Source: Sediminibacillus halophilus
GTDB lineage: Bacteria; Bacillota; Bacilli; Bacillales; Amphibacillaceae
DNA: 64,000 bases
Assembly (NCBI RefSeq): GCF_900103695.1
Contig: NZ_FNHF01000002.1
Coordinates: 1-64,000, forward strand
Direction: 5' to 3'
In this document: positions 52,330 through 61,058 of the stretch, piece by piece
How the letters are laid out: each line of letters begins with the position of its first letter
Numbering within the stretch: the first letter of the stretch is position 1
Made by a program: the position numbers and the translations under genes
The notes under the pieces: generated by a model
What the model was told of the DNA's origin: nothing
What the model saw: the letters and a program-made list of their open reading frames with translations, nothing else
The model's database searches: none

Positions 52330-53508
52330 TTATGTTCCCGGCACCTTTAAGTCCTTCTTTTTCGGCTTGGATTTTCCATAGACTTTATTAGTTATTTTGG
52401 GAGCCTGTTCAAACAACAGCATACCTATAAAAGCAGCTACTACGATATAGATACCGGCCATTACCTTGACTGTACCAATGGCTGTCGCAGCAATTACTAC
52501 GGAAAACTCTCCGCGGGCGCAAAGTGATAAACCAGCACGTAATGAGACTTTCTTCGATAATCCATACCATCTTCCACCGATTGTGCCCAGTAACACTTTG
52601 GAAACCATCGACCAAACAAGCAAGGAACCCAGCAGAAAAGGCATCGGAATCCCGTTACCTAATTCAATGGTGGTCCCAAAATAGATAAAGAATGTCGGCA
52701 GCATAAGATCTCGAAGTGGAACAACGGTTTGTTCGACACGATGAAGATAACGGATTTCAGCAAGCATCATGCCTGCCAGAAACGCCCCCAACACTTCAGA
52801 TAAGCCGAGAAATAGTGCTAATCCGCCATAGGCAACTGAAAAACCTACCAGCAATGCCGTTTTAAAATCTTCATCTTCAATTTTCTCCCATAAATGATCG
52901 AACTTTTTGAACACTACTTTGCCTAGAAAAATTGCCAACAAAGCCAGTCCTGTTATTTTTGCCAGCAAAAATAACAGGTCATTTGCAGCAAAGCTGCCGC
53001 CACTTCCCATACCAATTAAAATGGCCACAACCACTGGGGCAACTAAGTCTTCAAAAATAAGAATAGCCAGAATAAATTCGGTTTCAGAGTTGGCCATCCT
53101 GCTGTTATCGTCCAACAGTTTGGCTGTAATAGAAGAACTTGTGGCATAAGCTACACCACCAACAATAAAAGCAGAAAACAGATCCATTCCAAAACCTACC
53201 GCAATCATCATCGAGATACCAAAACTCAAAACCACATCCAAAAGCCCTGAAGGCCAGGCACGTTTTGCAATCCCGCCAAGCCTGGAGATACTGAACTCCA
53301 TACCGAGTAGAAAAAACAGCAGTACAATACCGATCTCGCTGGCTATGTGTAGAATTTCATTGTCATTCAAATGGTCTGCCAGCAAGATCCCGAATAAAAT
53401 ATATAAAATTACACTGGGAAACTTTATTTTCATGCTTAAGAAACCCAGGTAGAATATGCCGAGAAGGATTAGGCCCACGCCTAATAAAGCTGGTAGTTCA
53501 GTATGCAA
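52330..53508 (-). CDS. khtU: K+/H+ antiporter membrane subunit KhtU (CPA2 family)
   Basis: This 392-residue protein has about twelve membrane segments of the CPA2 antiporter type, including LLFFLLGMEFSISRL and the acidic ILIFEDLVAP motif central to ion exchange. KhtU expels K+ in exchange for H+, gated by KhtT. It starts with TTG six bases after the khtT stop, with GGGGAGGA upstream, so it depends on the khtT transcript. The third B. subtilis gene, khtS, is not seen here. Confidence 0.92.
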   Translation of the reverse strand: MHTELPALLGVGLILLGIFYLGFLSMKIKFPSVILYILFGILLADHLNDNEILHIASEIGIVLLFFLLGMEFSISRLGGIAKRAWPSGLLDVVLSFGISMMIAVGFGMDLFSAFIVGGVAYATSSSITAKLLDDNSRMANSETEFILAILIFEDLVAPVVVAILIGMGSGGSFAANDLLFLLAKITGLALLAIFLGKVVFKKFDHLWEKIEDEDFKTALLVGFSVAYGGLALFLGLSEVLGAFLAGMMLAEIRYLHRVEQTVVPLRDLMLPTFFIYFGTTIELGNGIPMPFLLGSLLVWSMVSKVLLGTIGGRWYGLSKKVSLRAGLSLCARGEFSVVIAATAIGTVKVMAGIYIVVAAFIGMLLFEQAPKITNKVYGKSKPKKKDLKVPGT

Positions 53509-53514
53509 TGACGA

Positions 53515-54003
53515 TCATTCCTCCCCTTTGCACAAAGCAGTCAATGTAGCGATTTGATCTTTTTTGCCAACGCACATCAACAGATTGCCCGGTTCCAGTT
53601 TTGTCGTTGTATCCGGAATCGCAATCGTTTCTCCCTCTTGAACAATACCGATGATGGTGGCCCCTGTCCTATTTCTCACTCCGGACTCTTCAATTGTTTT
53701 ATTAGCCAAAGGCGAATTTTCCTTCAACTTCACATAATCAATGACGATTTGGTTTTGAAAAATCTTCAATTTATCCGCATCGACCGGCTGATAGGTAGCA
53801 CCCAACAGCTGGGCTCCCAGTTCCCTCGTCTCATCAGGAGTAAGATCCATGCCGAAATCCGCCTCATCGCTGTCTGCATCATTAAAAAAATACAACTCCC
53901 GCTTGCCCGAATGGTGGACTACCACCACAAGCATGCTGTCCTCACAGGTCTTCAACGTGATTTTTTGTCCAATACCGGGAAGTTGGGAAACCGATACATT
54001 CAT
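53515..54003 (-). CDS. khtT: K+/H+ antiporter regulatory subunit KhtT (RCK_C domain)
   Basis: This ~162-residue cytoplasmic protein has an N-terminal KhtT-specific domain and a C-terminal RCK_C/TrkA-C domain (residues ~85-160, ENSPLANKTIEESGVRNRTG), which binds c-di-AMP in B. subtilis KhtT and opens KhtU. The ATG at 54003 has GAGGTG six bases upstream. It is the first gene of khtTU. Confidence 0.92.
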   Translation of the reverse strand: MNVSVSQLPGIGQKITLKTCEDSMLVVVVHHSGKRELYFFNDADSDEADFGMDLTPDETRELGAQLLGATYQPVDADKLKIFQNQIVIDYVKLKENSPLANKTIEESGVRNRTGATIIGIVQEGETIAIPDTTTKLEPGNLLMCVGKKDQIATLTALCKGEE

Positions 54004-54041
54004 ATTGCACACCTCTTTTATTTCTTTTGCATAATTGTCTG

Positions 54042-54076
54042 TAAAAAAAAGCTAGAGAGAATCTCTAGCTTTTTTC
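54042..54076. terminator. Terminator after ptsH
   Basis: AAAAAAAAGCTAGAGA, 3-base loop, TCTCTAGCTTTTTT: a perfect stem. Confidence 0.9.
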
Positions 54077-54094
54077 TTCCTTCTATAAGTGAAA

Positions 54095-54358
54095 TCATTC
54101 ACCAAGATGTTCTGTAATAACTTCTGCTACTCCTTGAAGCGCTTGTTCTTCGTCGCTTCCGTCGGCTGTAACAGTGATTTCCGCGCCTTTTGGGACACCA
54201 AGGGACATAACGCCCATGATTGATTTAAGGTTAACTGTTTTGCCGTTGTAATGCATTTCAATTTCTGATTCATACTGACCTGCTTTATTCACAAGAAGTG
54301 TAGCCGGCCGTGCGTGAACTCCAGTGTCATCTGTAATAGTGAATTTTCTTTCTTGCAT
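54095..54358 (-). CDS. ptsH: Phosphocarrier protein HPr
   Basis: This 87-residue HPr has His15 in GVHARPA (phosphorylated by enzyme I in sugar uptake) and Ser46 in LKSIMGVMSLG (phosphorylated by HPr kinase in CcpA-dependent carbon control). Both sites mean it is a true HPr rather than Crh. AAAGGATGG precedes the ATG; the frame is open 30 codons upstream without support. It has its own terminator and no ptsI beside it, so it is either the only ptsH, moved from its usual operon, or a second copy. Confidence 0.93.
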   Translation of the reverse strand: MQERKFTITDDTGVHARPATLLVNKAGQYESEIEMHYNGKTVNLKSIMGVMSLGVPKGAEITVTADGSDEEQALQGVAEVITEHLGE

Positions 54359-54550
54359 TGCTATCCATCCTTTCAGTCTTCCCATTATATATATCACTTT
54401 TCCATAAGCTATGTGTTTCAAACCCATATGTGAAAAGTTGAACTCCAATTTATTATATACGAAAACCTTTTATTTAGAAACAAAAATCTCCTGTTTTTCT
54501 TTTATCAAAACAGCCTCAAGGATTTATTATGCAGTATTTGTATTTAAATT

Positions 54551-54579
54551 TTGATTGTGATAACTTAAGTTTGTACATA
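54551..54579 (+). promoter_or_regulatory. Candidate deoD promoter
   Basis: TTGATT (54551-54556), 17 bases, TACATA (54574-54579). Confidence 0.45.
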
Positions 54580-54602
54580 GCTATCAAACAGGAGGTATTG
54601 CC

Positions 54603-55310
54603 ATGAGCGTACATATTGGAGCGCAACCAGGGGAAATAGCTGATAAAATTCTGCTTCCCGGAGATCCATTGCGTGCTAAATATATTGCAGAAAATTTTTT
54701 GGAGGATGTCCACTGTTATAACGAAGTCAGAGGAATGTATGGTTACACAGGTACATATAAAGGGGAAAAGTTATCTGTACAAGGAACCGGGATGGGCGTC
54801 CCTTCTATCTCTATTTATGTCAATGAATTAATTCAAAGTTATGACGTGAAGAAATTGATCCGTGTCGGTACATGCGGTGCTATCCAAGAGGACGTCAAAG
54901 TACGGGACGTTATCCTAGCTTCTACTTCCACGACTGACTCTCAAATCAACAGGATGGTGTTTGGAGGGATAGACTTCGCGCCGGCTGCAGACTTTGAACT
55001 GCTGAAAAATGCTTATGATGCAGGAAATGAAAAGGGACTCCAGCTTCGTGTTGGCAGTGTATTCACCAGCGACAGCTTTTACCGGGATAATGGATTGGAG
55101 CTGTTTAAACAGTTAGCTCAATATAAAGTACTTGGTGTTGAAATGGAAACAACCGCCCTTTATACGCTTGCAGCTAAGTTCGGGCGGCAGGCACTATCCG
55201 TGTTGACCGTTTCCGATCACATCCTTACAGGTGAAGAAACAAGTGCGGAAGAAAGACAAACAACCTTCAATGAGATGATCGAGGTTGCTCTGGAGACAGC
55301 AATCAAGTAA
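54603..55310 (+). CDS. deoD: Purine-nucleoside phosphorylase (DeoD type)
   Basis: DeoD cleaves purine (deoxy)ribonucleosides with phosphate. The 235-residue length and hexameric-type motifs ([42 protein letters not shown] and the acid in SDHI) match the trimer-of-dimers family. CAGGAGGT lies 7 bases before the ATG. It is monocistronic with a terminator after it. Confidence 0.96.
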   Translation: MSVHIGAQPGEIADKILLPGDPLRAKYIAENFLEDVHCYNEVRGMYGYTGTYKGEKLSVQGTGMGVPSISIYVNELIQSYDVKKLIRVGTCGAIQEDVKVRDVILASTSTTDSQINRMVFGGIDFAPAADFELLKNAYDAGNEKGLQLRVGSVFTSDSFYRDNGLELFKQLAQYKVLGVEMETTALYTLAAKFGRQALSVLTVSDHILTGEETSAEERQTTFNEMIEVALETAIK

Positions 55311-55317
55311 CCAAACA

Positions 55318-55347
55318 ATGCCGGCTTCTCCAAGATGCCGGCATTTG
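55318..55347 (+). terminator. deoD terminator
   Basis: ATGCCGGC, loop, GCCGGCAT, TTGATT. Confidence 0.7.
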
Positions 55348-55358
55348 ATTAACTATTT

Positions 55359-55391
55359 CGTTAACCAAAAATATTTTAGGGTTGACAATAA
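55359..55391. promoter_or_regulatory. BirA operator
   Basis: CGTTAACC and GGTTGACAAT half-sites separated by 13 bases resemble the Bacillus BirA operator TTGTTAACC-N-GGTTAACAA. The right half overlaps the -35 of bioY, so biotin-loaded BirA should repress. Confidence 0.8.
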
Positions 55392-55410
55392 AGACAGTCG
55401 CTTCTATCCT
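55382..55410 (+). promoter_or_regulatory. bioY promoter
   Basis: TTGACA (55382-55387), 17 bases, TATCCT (55405-55410). Confidence 0.75.
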
Positions 55411-55433
55411 TTAATTAAAAGGAGGGGTATAAA

Positions 55434-56045
55434 ATGAAAAAATTTACTGCTGCCGATTTATCAATGGGGGCTGTTTTTGTCGGGTTGATGGCCATTGGCG
55501 CCAATATTGCAGTCTGGTTTCCTTTTTTAGCGATACCAATTGGAGGAGTGTCCGTACCACTGTCCTTACAAACGTTTTTTGCCATTCTTGCCGGATTACT
55601 GCTCGGTAAAAAATTAGGTCTTTTTACGATGTTTACCTATATCATGATTGGCTTCGCAGGCGTACCAGTTTTTGCCAACATGAAATCGGGGCCTTTTATT
55701 CTTTTTGATTACACAGGAGGATTCTTGCTTTCATTTTTAGCTGTTGCTTTTATAACCGGTTGGATTGCAGAAAAAATGGAACGGCCGAAATTGCTTCCGT
55801 TAGCTGGAGCTTCTTTTGCAGGTGTGATTGCGAATTACTTGATCGGCGTCAGTTATATGTATGTAGCAATGAACACATGGCTTGGCCTTCAAATATCTTA
55901 TCAGGCAGCATGGCTCGGTATGGTACCCTTTCTGATAAAAGATACTGGCCTGACAATAGTTTCCGCTGCCTTAATGTTGAAAATCACCAACAGCATGCAG
56001 CACCGTTCCACTTCCTTTTCCTCTACTCCGCGGCGATGGACATAA
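55434..56045 (+). CDS. bioY: Biotin transporter BioY
   Basis: BioY is the membrane S-component for biotin uptake. This 203-residue protein has about six membrane segments and the family blocks ISVPLSLQTF-like (VSVPLSLQTFFAIL) and GFAGVPVFA. The C-terminal tail (HRSTSFSSTPRRWT) is longer and more basic than usual. AAAGGAGGGG precedes the ATG. The BirA operator upstream supports biotin as substrate. It corresponds to B. subtilis yuiG. Confidence 0.94.
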   Translation: MKKFTAADLSMGAVFVGLMAIGANIAVWFPFLAIPIGGVSVPLSLQTFFAILAGLLLGKKLGLFTMFTYIMIGFAGVPVFANMKSGPFILFDYTGGFLLSFLAVAFITGWIAEKMERPKLLPLAGASFAGVIANYLIGVSYMYVAMNTWLGLQISYQAAWLGMVPFLIKDTGLTIVSAALMLKITNSMQHRSTSFSSTPRRWT

Positions 56046-56197
56046 GAAGAAAAGCGATTCTTCCCCTTCCTTTTGATTGGGCAGTTGCCTGAGCTAACGT
56101 CCTCCTACGTATAGACAAAAGAAGTATAAAGGAAAGAAAGCTGCCGATTGATTAAGGAAAAAAAATCACCTAGTAGTCATTTTTTTCTGCATGCTGC

Positions 56198-56242
56198 AGG
56201 GCTGTCTCGTAAGTGAAGATACACTTATGGGACAGCCCTTTT
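56198..56242 (+). terminator. bioY terminator (GGCTGTC family)
   Basis: AGGGCTGTC and GACAGCCCTTTT enclose an inner GTAAGTG/CACTTAT stem. The gap 56046-56401 holds only this and the yuiD promoter. Confidence 0.75.
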
Positions 56243-56249
56243 CTCTCTG

Positions 56250-56279
56250 TTACGGTTTCCCTTGCAGTTATGATATAAT
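56250..56279 (+). promoter_or_regulatory. yuiD promoter
   Basis: TTACGG (56250-56255), 18 bases, TGA-TATAAT (56271-56279), a perfect extended -10. Confidence 0.65.
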
Positions 56280-56401
56280 CGAATTTAATTCAAACGCCTG
56301 CTGTACGTATCTACACCTTTTGCGAAACGTACGTTATGTGGACAGGATGTTGGGGAAAACTATATGACGAGATATTGGCCAGGAAAGGATGTAATGGTTG
56401 T

Positions 56402-56875
56402 ATGGATTTATTTTTTAATTTTCCCTTGTTGGCTGCTTTGGCAGGCATCGTGATAGCTCAAGGAGTGAAGGTTCCGATTCATATGGTAGCTGAACGGAAA
56501 TTCAAACCTGGCTTGGCTTTCAGTACGGGAGGCATGCCAAGCAGCCACTCCGCTGCAGTTGCAGCGGTATCAACTGGTATCGGGCTGCAGGAAGGATTTG
56601 ATTCCGGACTCTTTGCCGTTTCCTGTATCTTCAGTATTATTATCATGTTTGATGCTTCCGGTGTCCGCCGGCAAACCGGTGAACAAGCCATCCTGCTAAA
56701 TACGCTTGTAAAAGACTTCGGTTCTTTTATGGAAGAAGCGAAAGGATGGGGGAAAAAAGGAGAATATCAGAAACGGGAAGAACTGAAAGAACTGCTCGGA
56801 CACCAGCCAATTGAAGTGTTTTTCGGAGCTTTATGTGGTATTATCATTGCTTTACTGCTTTATCAATTTACGTAG
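56402..56875 (+). CDS. yuiD: Divergent PAP2-family membrane protein (YuiD-like)
   Basis: This ~157-residue protein matches YuiD (B. subtilis 158 residues), of the acid-phosphatase/vanadium-haloperoxidase-related (DUF212) group. It has membrane segments at both ends, the motif GGMPSSHSA with candidate catalytic His, and FDASGVRRQTGEQA. The function is unknown. The ATG at 56402 has a distant GGAAAGGATG site; the open frame starts 22 codons upstream without a site. Confidence 0.87.
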   Translation: MDLFFNFPLLAALAGIVIAQGVKVPIHMVAERKFKPGLAFSTGGMPSSHSAAVAAVSTGIGLQEGFDSGLFAVSCIFSIIIMFDASGVRRQTGEQAILLNTLVKDFGSFMEEAKGWGKKGEYQKREELKELLGHQPIEVFFGALCGIIIALLLYQFT

Positions 56876-56904
56876 AAGAGAGTTATCTCCTTCCCCTTCA
56901 CGCT

Positions 56905-56933
56905 GAAAAAACTCGCCATTCGGCGAGTTTTTT
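56905..56933 (+). terminator. yuiD terminator
   Basis: AAAAAACTCGCC-ATT-CGGCGAGTTTTTT, a strong bidirectional hairpin. Confidence 0.88.
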
Positions 56934-56971
56934 AGAGCCAGCAGCATACTGGAGCTTTTTCCACTTAAAAT

Positions 56972-57046
56972 ATAAAGGCTGACTCAATAAAAACAAAAGC
57001 ACTTCCTTCTTCATCCGTGCTGCTGTCTAACTGGGTCAGCCTAATT
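56972..57046 (-). terminator. Candidate yuiC terminator (GGCTGAC family)
   Basis: AGGCTGAC (56976-56983) pairs with GTCAGCCT (57035-57042) across a ~51-base loop, just after yuiC. Confidence 0.5.
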
Positions 57047-57050
57047 ATCT

Positions 57051-57746
57051 TCAGCTCTTCTTTATTTGCTCACGAAATACTTGTAGTGCCTCTGTTTCGT
57101 TCAGTGCCGTCAGTTCTTTCTCGGTTAGTGTGCCGTCACCTTTTTCCACTACGAATACTTCCACTTCTTTTTTACCCCATTTGGAAAAGACATCTTCAAC
57201 TGTCGGGTAATACAAATCAATCTTGTTTCCCTGGATGGCAGAACCTTTATCTGCAACGACTCCGTAGCCATAGCCAGGAATATAAAGGATCGTTCCGATT
57301 GGATAGACAGTCAAATCAGCTGCAATGGTCGAGTATAAGTCTCTCGTAACCTTTACTCCGGAATAAGTGATTCCATATTGTGGATGGTCAGGAGACTTCC
57401 CGGTGGATTCCACACCCGCCGTGTAACCAGTGGCCATCACGGTAGCACTTGGGTATTGCTCAAAATCAATTGCTTCCTCCAGGGTTTCTGGTCCTTTTAC
57501 TTGTTGACTGGATATATAGGTCGTTTCTACTTTTTGATGGTTTAATGACTTCTTGGACAAACTGACTTCTCTTTCAGACTGCAGGCCATATGGTTTTTGG
57601 TCTGCAGGGGCGCCGTTCATTTTTTCACTGATGCCGTTTTTTAAATCCATTGCCGATACATTTGTCAGTGCCCCAAACGTCGCATAAAATGCTCCCAAAA
57701 ATAAAAGGATCATCATGCTTCTTCTTAGAAATTTTAATTTTCTCAT
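57051..57746 (-). CDS. yuiC: 3D-domain cell-wall lytic protein (YuiC-like)
   Basis: This ~231-residue protein has an N-terminal signal/anchor segment (about residues 10-28), a linker, and a C-terminal 3D domain with the acidic residues in VVADKGSAI and NKIDLYY. The B. subtilis YuiC 3D domain has been shown to be a lytic transglycosylase of the resuscitation-factor type. The ATG at 57746 has GAGAGGTG six bases upstream; the open frame begins 11 codons before. It is downstream of yuiB, as in B. subtilis. Confidence 0.88.
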   Translation of the reverse strand: MRKLKFLRRSMMILLFLGAFYATFGALTNVSAMDLKNGISEKMNGAPADQKPYGLQSEREVSLSKKSLNHQKVETTYISSQQVKGPETLEEAIDFEQYPSATVMATGYTAGVESTGKSPDHPQYGITYSGVKVTRDLYSTIAADLTVYPIGTILYIPGYGYGVVADKGSAIQGNKIDLYYPTVEDVFSKWGKKEVEVFVVEKGDGTLTEKELTALNETEALQVFREQIKKS

Positions 57747-57821
57747 GGATAACACCTCTCTGGATGTCATCCTTTCCATAAATGAGAAAAAATATACAAT
57801 TCAGCATGAATCAACCGAAAA

Positions 57822-58133
57822 TCAAAACATCTGGTAGCCGTTTTTTCTAAGCATCTTAATCACAACGCCAGATACAACCGTGCCGATAAAGCCGCTTACT
57901 AAAATGACAATGTCAACGACTGTAAGTCCAACCAACCGGTTTCCCAGAGATTGAAAAGCACTTCCGGTATTTGTGAAATACGTTTTGAAGGGAATGTCAT
58001 CCACAATCAACAAAACAATGATTGGATATATAAATGCCATCAGCCACGACTGGCGAAGCAGCATATTTAATATAAATGCAATCCCGAAAAATAATACAAA
58101 AAACAATAAAATAGATACGACTAACTGTATCAA
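57822..58133 (-). CDS. yuiB: YuiB-like membrane protein
   Basis: This ~103-residue protein has three membrane segments (about 2-26, 30-44 and 72-95) and matches YuiB, of unknown function. The TTG at 58133 is taken as start because AGGGGG lies eight bases upstream and this start aligns with B. subtilis YuiB; an ATG 11 codons further upstream would place the site inside the gene. The yuiA gene normally next to it was not found between it and yumB. Confidence 0.8.
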   Translation of the reverse strand: MIQLVVSILLFFVLFFGIAFILNMLLRQSWLMAFIYPIIVLLIVDDIPFKTYFTNTGSAFQSLGNRLVGLTVVDIVILVSGFIGTVVSGVVIKMLRKNGYQMF

Positions 58134-58335
58134 CCGCTTTTCCCCCTTGAGCGGACAATCGCCCATTAATTGATCCACAACTCATTTTATAGCGAAAGAA
58201 ACAATTGCGCAACCGCCCTCCTAAAGGCTTGCCCACACTTTTTCATCAGAAGCTTATCACGATGTCATACCAGTGAATAAGTCTGGAGAAGAGACATTCC
58301 CTGGGAAAGATCATGCGAATTATTATCGTAAAATA

Positions 58336-58380
58336 AGGGCCGTCCCAGCAGTTTTACCACTTTGGGACAGCCCTTTTGAT
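58336..58380 (-). terminator. yumB terminator (GGCTGTC family)
   Basis: AAGGGCCGTCCCA and TGGGACAGCCCTT form a long stem; on the minus strand it ends with CTTATTTT. Confidence 0.75.
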
Positions 58381-58388
58381 CCTACACA

Positions 58389-59609
58389 TCAACCAAAAAA
58401 GTTGAATTTTCCTTTTTTCAACAGCAGGCCGATGCCTCCAAGCTTTAACAAATAACGATTATCAATGACCTTTTTCATGACGGACGCTGACCAGCCAAAT
58501 AACTTCTTATCTCCGAAAACGACACCGATAGCATCGTCATGTCCAAGCGAAGCAACTGTTCCGCGATCGTTATATGTGAAAGTTTCCAATTGAGAACCGC
58601 CTCCCGCAAGAATTGCCAGGTTATGGGCGGCAACTTCAGCTTCTTGGATAGCAATCTGAGCTGTTGGCGGGTATGGACGGCCCGTTTCCTCATTCATGAT
58701 CAATGCACAGTCACCGACTACAAACACTTCAGGATGAGAAGGAGCGCGCAGATCGGCTTGAACCTCAACCTTACCACGGTTCACTTCCAGACCAGACTCT
58801 TCTACCAACGAATTAGCTCTTACACCAGCAGCCCATACAGTGGTATTTGTCGGAATTTCTTCCCGCTTTTCATCCTTTTCAATAATGATGCTGTTTGGCG
58901 TACATTCTTTCAACATGGCACCGACTTTAAATTCTACTCCTTTTGCCTCCAATGCATTCATGGCGTATTCCACCAAAGCTGGATCGAAGCCTGGAAGAAC
59001 AGTAGGTGCAGCTTCTACGTTGATGATACGCACCTGGCTGCGATCGATATCATACTCTTTGCAAAGTTCCGGAATACGGTTGGCAAGTTCTCCCACAAAT
59101 TCGATTCCTGTAAACCCGCCTCCACCGACAACAATGTTCAAGCGCTCCTGTTTCCTCTCGGCTTCATTATTGTATTTAGCGAAATTGTATTCAATGTGCT
59201 CCCTGATCAGACGGGCCGAGTTGATGTTGTTGATGGTAAACGCATTCTCAAGCAAACCTGGGATTCCGAAAGTCGCAGCCTCAAAGCCCAGCGCCACTAC
59301 CAGATAATCGTAGTCAAGCTGACCGTTTTCTAAAATTACTTGTTTTTCGTCTGGATTAAAGCTGACTACCGTATCTTGTACAAAGTTAATCTTACTAAAA
59401 TCAACTACATCTTTGATCGGCAACCGGGTACGGTCCTGATGAAGTGTTCCGGCAGCATTTTCGTGCAGCCATGTAGTTTGATAATGATAATCATGTTTGT
59501 TGACAAGAGTGATATGTGCATCGTTGACTCCAAGTTTTTTTTGCAGTTTCACTGTAGTCATGATTCCGCCGTATCCGGCCCCTAAGATGACAATGTTTGG
59601 CTTGTTCAT
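58389..59609 (-). CDS. yumB: NADH dehydrogenase-like flavoprotein (YumB)
   Basis: This 406-residue protein, the same length as B. subtilis YumB, is a type II NADH dehydrogenase-like enzyme with the FAD motif VILGAGYGG, the NAD(P)H motif [14 protein letters not shown] and the FAD-closing VVGDCALI. It likely passes electrons to menaquinone at the membrane. The ATG at 59609 has GGAAGTGATC upstream. A perfect 7-6-7 palindrome lies ~65 bases upstream and may bind a regulator. Confidence 0.92.
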   Translation of the reverse strand: MNKPNIVILGAGYGGIMTTVKLQKKLGVNDAHITLVNKHDYHYQTTWLHENAAGTLHQDRTRLPIKDVVDFSKINFVQDTVVSFNPDEKQVILENGQLDYDYLVVALGFEAATFGIPGLLENAFTINNINSARLIREHIEYNFAKYNNEAERKQERLNIVVGGGGFTGIEFVGELANRIPELCKEYDIDRSQVRIINVEAAPTVLPGFDPALVEYAMNALEAKGVEFKVGAMLKECTPNSIIIEKDEKREEIPTNTTVWAAGVRANSLVEESGLEVNRGKVEVQADLRAPSHPEVFVVGDCALIMNEETGRPYPPTAQIAIQEAEVAAHNLAILAGGGSQLETFTYNDRGTVASLGHDDAIGVVFGDKKLFGWSASVMKKVIDNRYLLKLGGIGLLLKKGKFNFFG

Positions 59610-59672
59610 TCTGATCACTTCCATTTATATTTTTTTGCTTACTTTTATTTTCCGAAAGTTTACGATAATTAT

Positions 59673-59692
59673 TACGTGATGTATTTCACGTA
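59673..59692. promoter_or_regulatory. Palindromic operator candidate upstream of yumB
   Basis: TACGTGA-TGTATT-TCACGTA is a perfect inverted repeat with 7-base arms. The GTGA-N6-TCAC core resembles CRP/FNR-family sites. The remaining gap 59610-59971 shows only the yumC promoter. Confidence 0.5.
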
Positions 59693-59925
59693 CTTATTCA
59701 TAAAAAAACATTCAGAAAAATGGCTGTAAACTCCGTAATCCCGGACAGGAAACCAGGCAAAAAACTGGATGGCCGGGGGTGTATGTAATTGTCACAATAT
59801 CGTAATATATTTAGCACAATGATAATCTTAGCCCTTTTTCCCACAACTTTCAAGTCTAATTTATTTTTTTGGAAAATTGAAATTATAGGTAGGGAATCAT
59901 TCATTATTAGCTAAACATTATTTTA

Positions 59926-59934
59926 TGTTAGAAT
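59926..59934 (+). promoter_or_regulatory. yumC extended -10
   Basis: TGT-TAGAAT (59926-59934) lies 38 bases before the ATG; no good -35 is visible. Confidence 0.5.
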
Positions 59935-59971
59935 AGTGGTTGTGTATTCAAGGTAATAGGAGGAATCAATC

Positions 59972-60958
59972 ATGACCAACGAGGTATATGATGTGACAAT
60001 AATCGGCGCTGGTCCTGTCGGATTGTTCACTGCCTTTTATGGCGGTATGCGTCAAGCCAGCGTAAAAATATTAGAAAGTTTACCGCATATCGGCGGACAA
60101 TTGTCTGCCCTCTATCCAGAGAAATATATATATGATGTGGCAGGATTTCCAAAAGTCCGTGCACAGGAGCTAGTTGATAATCTTAAAGAACAGGCGGACA
60201 TGTTCGATCCAGCCATCGTCCTGGGGCAGTCCGTTGAAGCAATTGAACGGTTGGAAGATGGATCTTTTAAAATGACTACAAATACCAATGATGTACACTA
60301 TACTAGAACCATCATCATCACGGCCGGAAATGGTGCATTCCAGCCGCGTCGTTTAACCATTGAAGGGATCGAGGCATTTGAAGGGATCAACCTAAATTAC
60401 TACGTAGAAGATATGAATAAGTATGCCGGGGAGCGTGTTCTATTGTGCGGCGGTGGTGACTCTGCTGTTGACTGGGCTTTGATGCTGGAGCCAATTGCCA
60501 AGGAAGTGACGTTGGTACACCGACGAGATAATTTCCGCGCCCATGAACATAGTGTAGAAAAATTATTGAATTCCAGTGTGAATATCATGACACCTTTCGT
60601 TCCGGAAGAAATGATTGGCGAAGATAAAATTGAGCAAGTGAAGCTGAAAGAAGTAAAAGGTGACAGGGAAGAATTGATCGATGTTGATTCTGTTCTTGTC
60701 AACTATGGTTTCATTTCCTCCCTTGGTCCAATCAAGAAATGGGATTTAGAAATTGAAAAAAACAGTATAGTGGTTAATTCGAAAATGGAAACAAATATAC
60801 CTGGTATTTATGCAGCCGGCGACATTTGCACCTACCCCGGCAAGGTCAATTTGATTGCTTCCGGATTCGGGGAAGGACCGACAGCTGTCAATAACGCAAA
60901 AAACTATATCGATCCTAACGCACGTGTACAACCAAAACATTCCACAAGCATGTTTTGA
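59972..60958 (+). CDS. yumC: Ferredoxin/flavodoxin-NADP+ reductase (YumC)
   Basis: This 328-residue thioredoxin-reductase-like flavoenzyme has the FAD motif [16 protein letters not shown], the NADPH motif [11 protein letters not shown] and the FAD motif YAAGDIC. It lacks the redox-active CxxC of thioredoxin reductases, as expected for ferredoxin-NADP reductases of the YumC type. An AGGAGG site lies 7 bases upstream. It is followed by a strong terminator and repeat copy B. Confidence 0.95.
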   Translation: MTNEVYDVTIIGAGPVGLFTAFYGGMRQASVKILESLPHIGGQLSALYPEKYIYDVAGFPKVRAQELVDNLKEQADMFDPAIVLGQSVEAIERLEDGSFKMTTNTNDVHYTRTIIITAGNGAFQPRRLTIEGIEAFEGINLNYYVEDMNKYAGERVLLCGGGDSAVDWALMLEPIAKEVTLVHRRDNFRAHEHSVEKLLNSSVNIMTPFVPEEMIGEDKIEQVKLKEVKGDREELIDVDSVLVNYGFISSLGPIKKWDLEIEKNSIVVNSKMETNIPGIYAAGDICTYPGKVNLIASGFGEGPTAVNNAKNYIDPNARVQPKHSTSMF

Positions 60959-60976
60959 TTGCTATCATTATCTTCT

Positions 60977-61016
60977 AACTTGCAGAAAAGCTAATATTTT
61001 TCTGCAAGTTTTTTTG
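60977..61016 (+). terminator. yumC terminator
   Basis: AACTTGCAGAAAA, short loop, TTTTCTGCAAGTTTTTTT. Confidence 0.92.
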
Positions 61017-61058
61017 TTAAATTGTTTTCTGCTAGTGCGCAACAAATGACTCGCCCCT

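Noticed and set aside
57997-58236. Frame starting with TTG after AGGAGGGCGG upstream of yuiB, considered as a yuiA homologue
   Set aside because: The product lacks the cysteine motifs of YuiA and its frame runs through yuiB out of phase.
59673-59692. Rex-type operator reading of the palindrome before yumB
   Set aside because: The Rex consensus TTGTGA-N-TCACAA is not matched at the outer bases; the arms read ACGTGA/TCACGT, so only a generic CRP/FNR-like call is kept.
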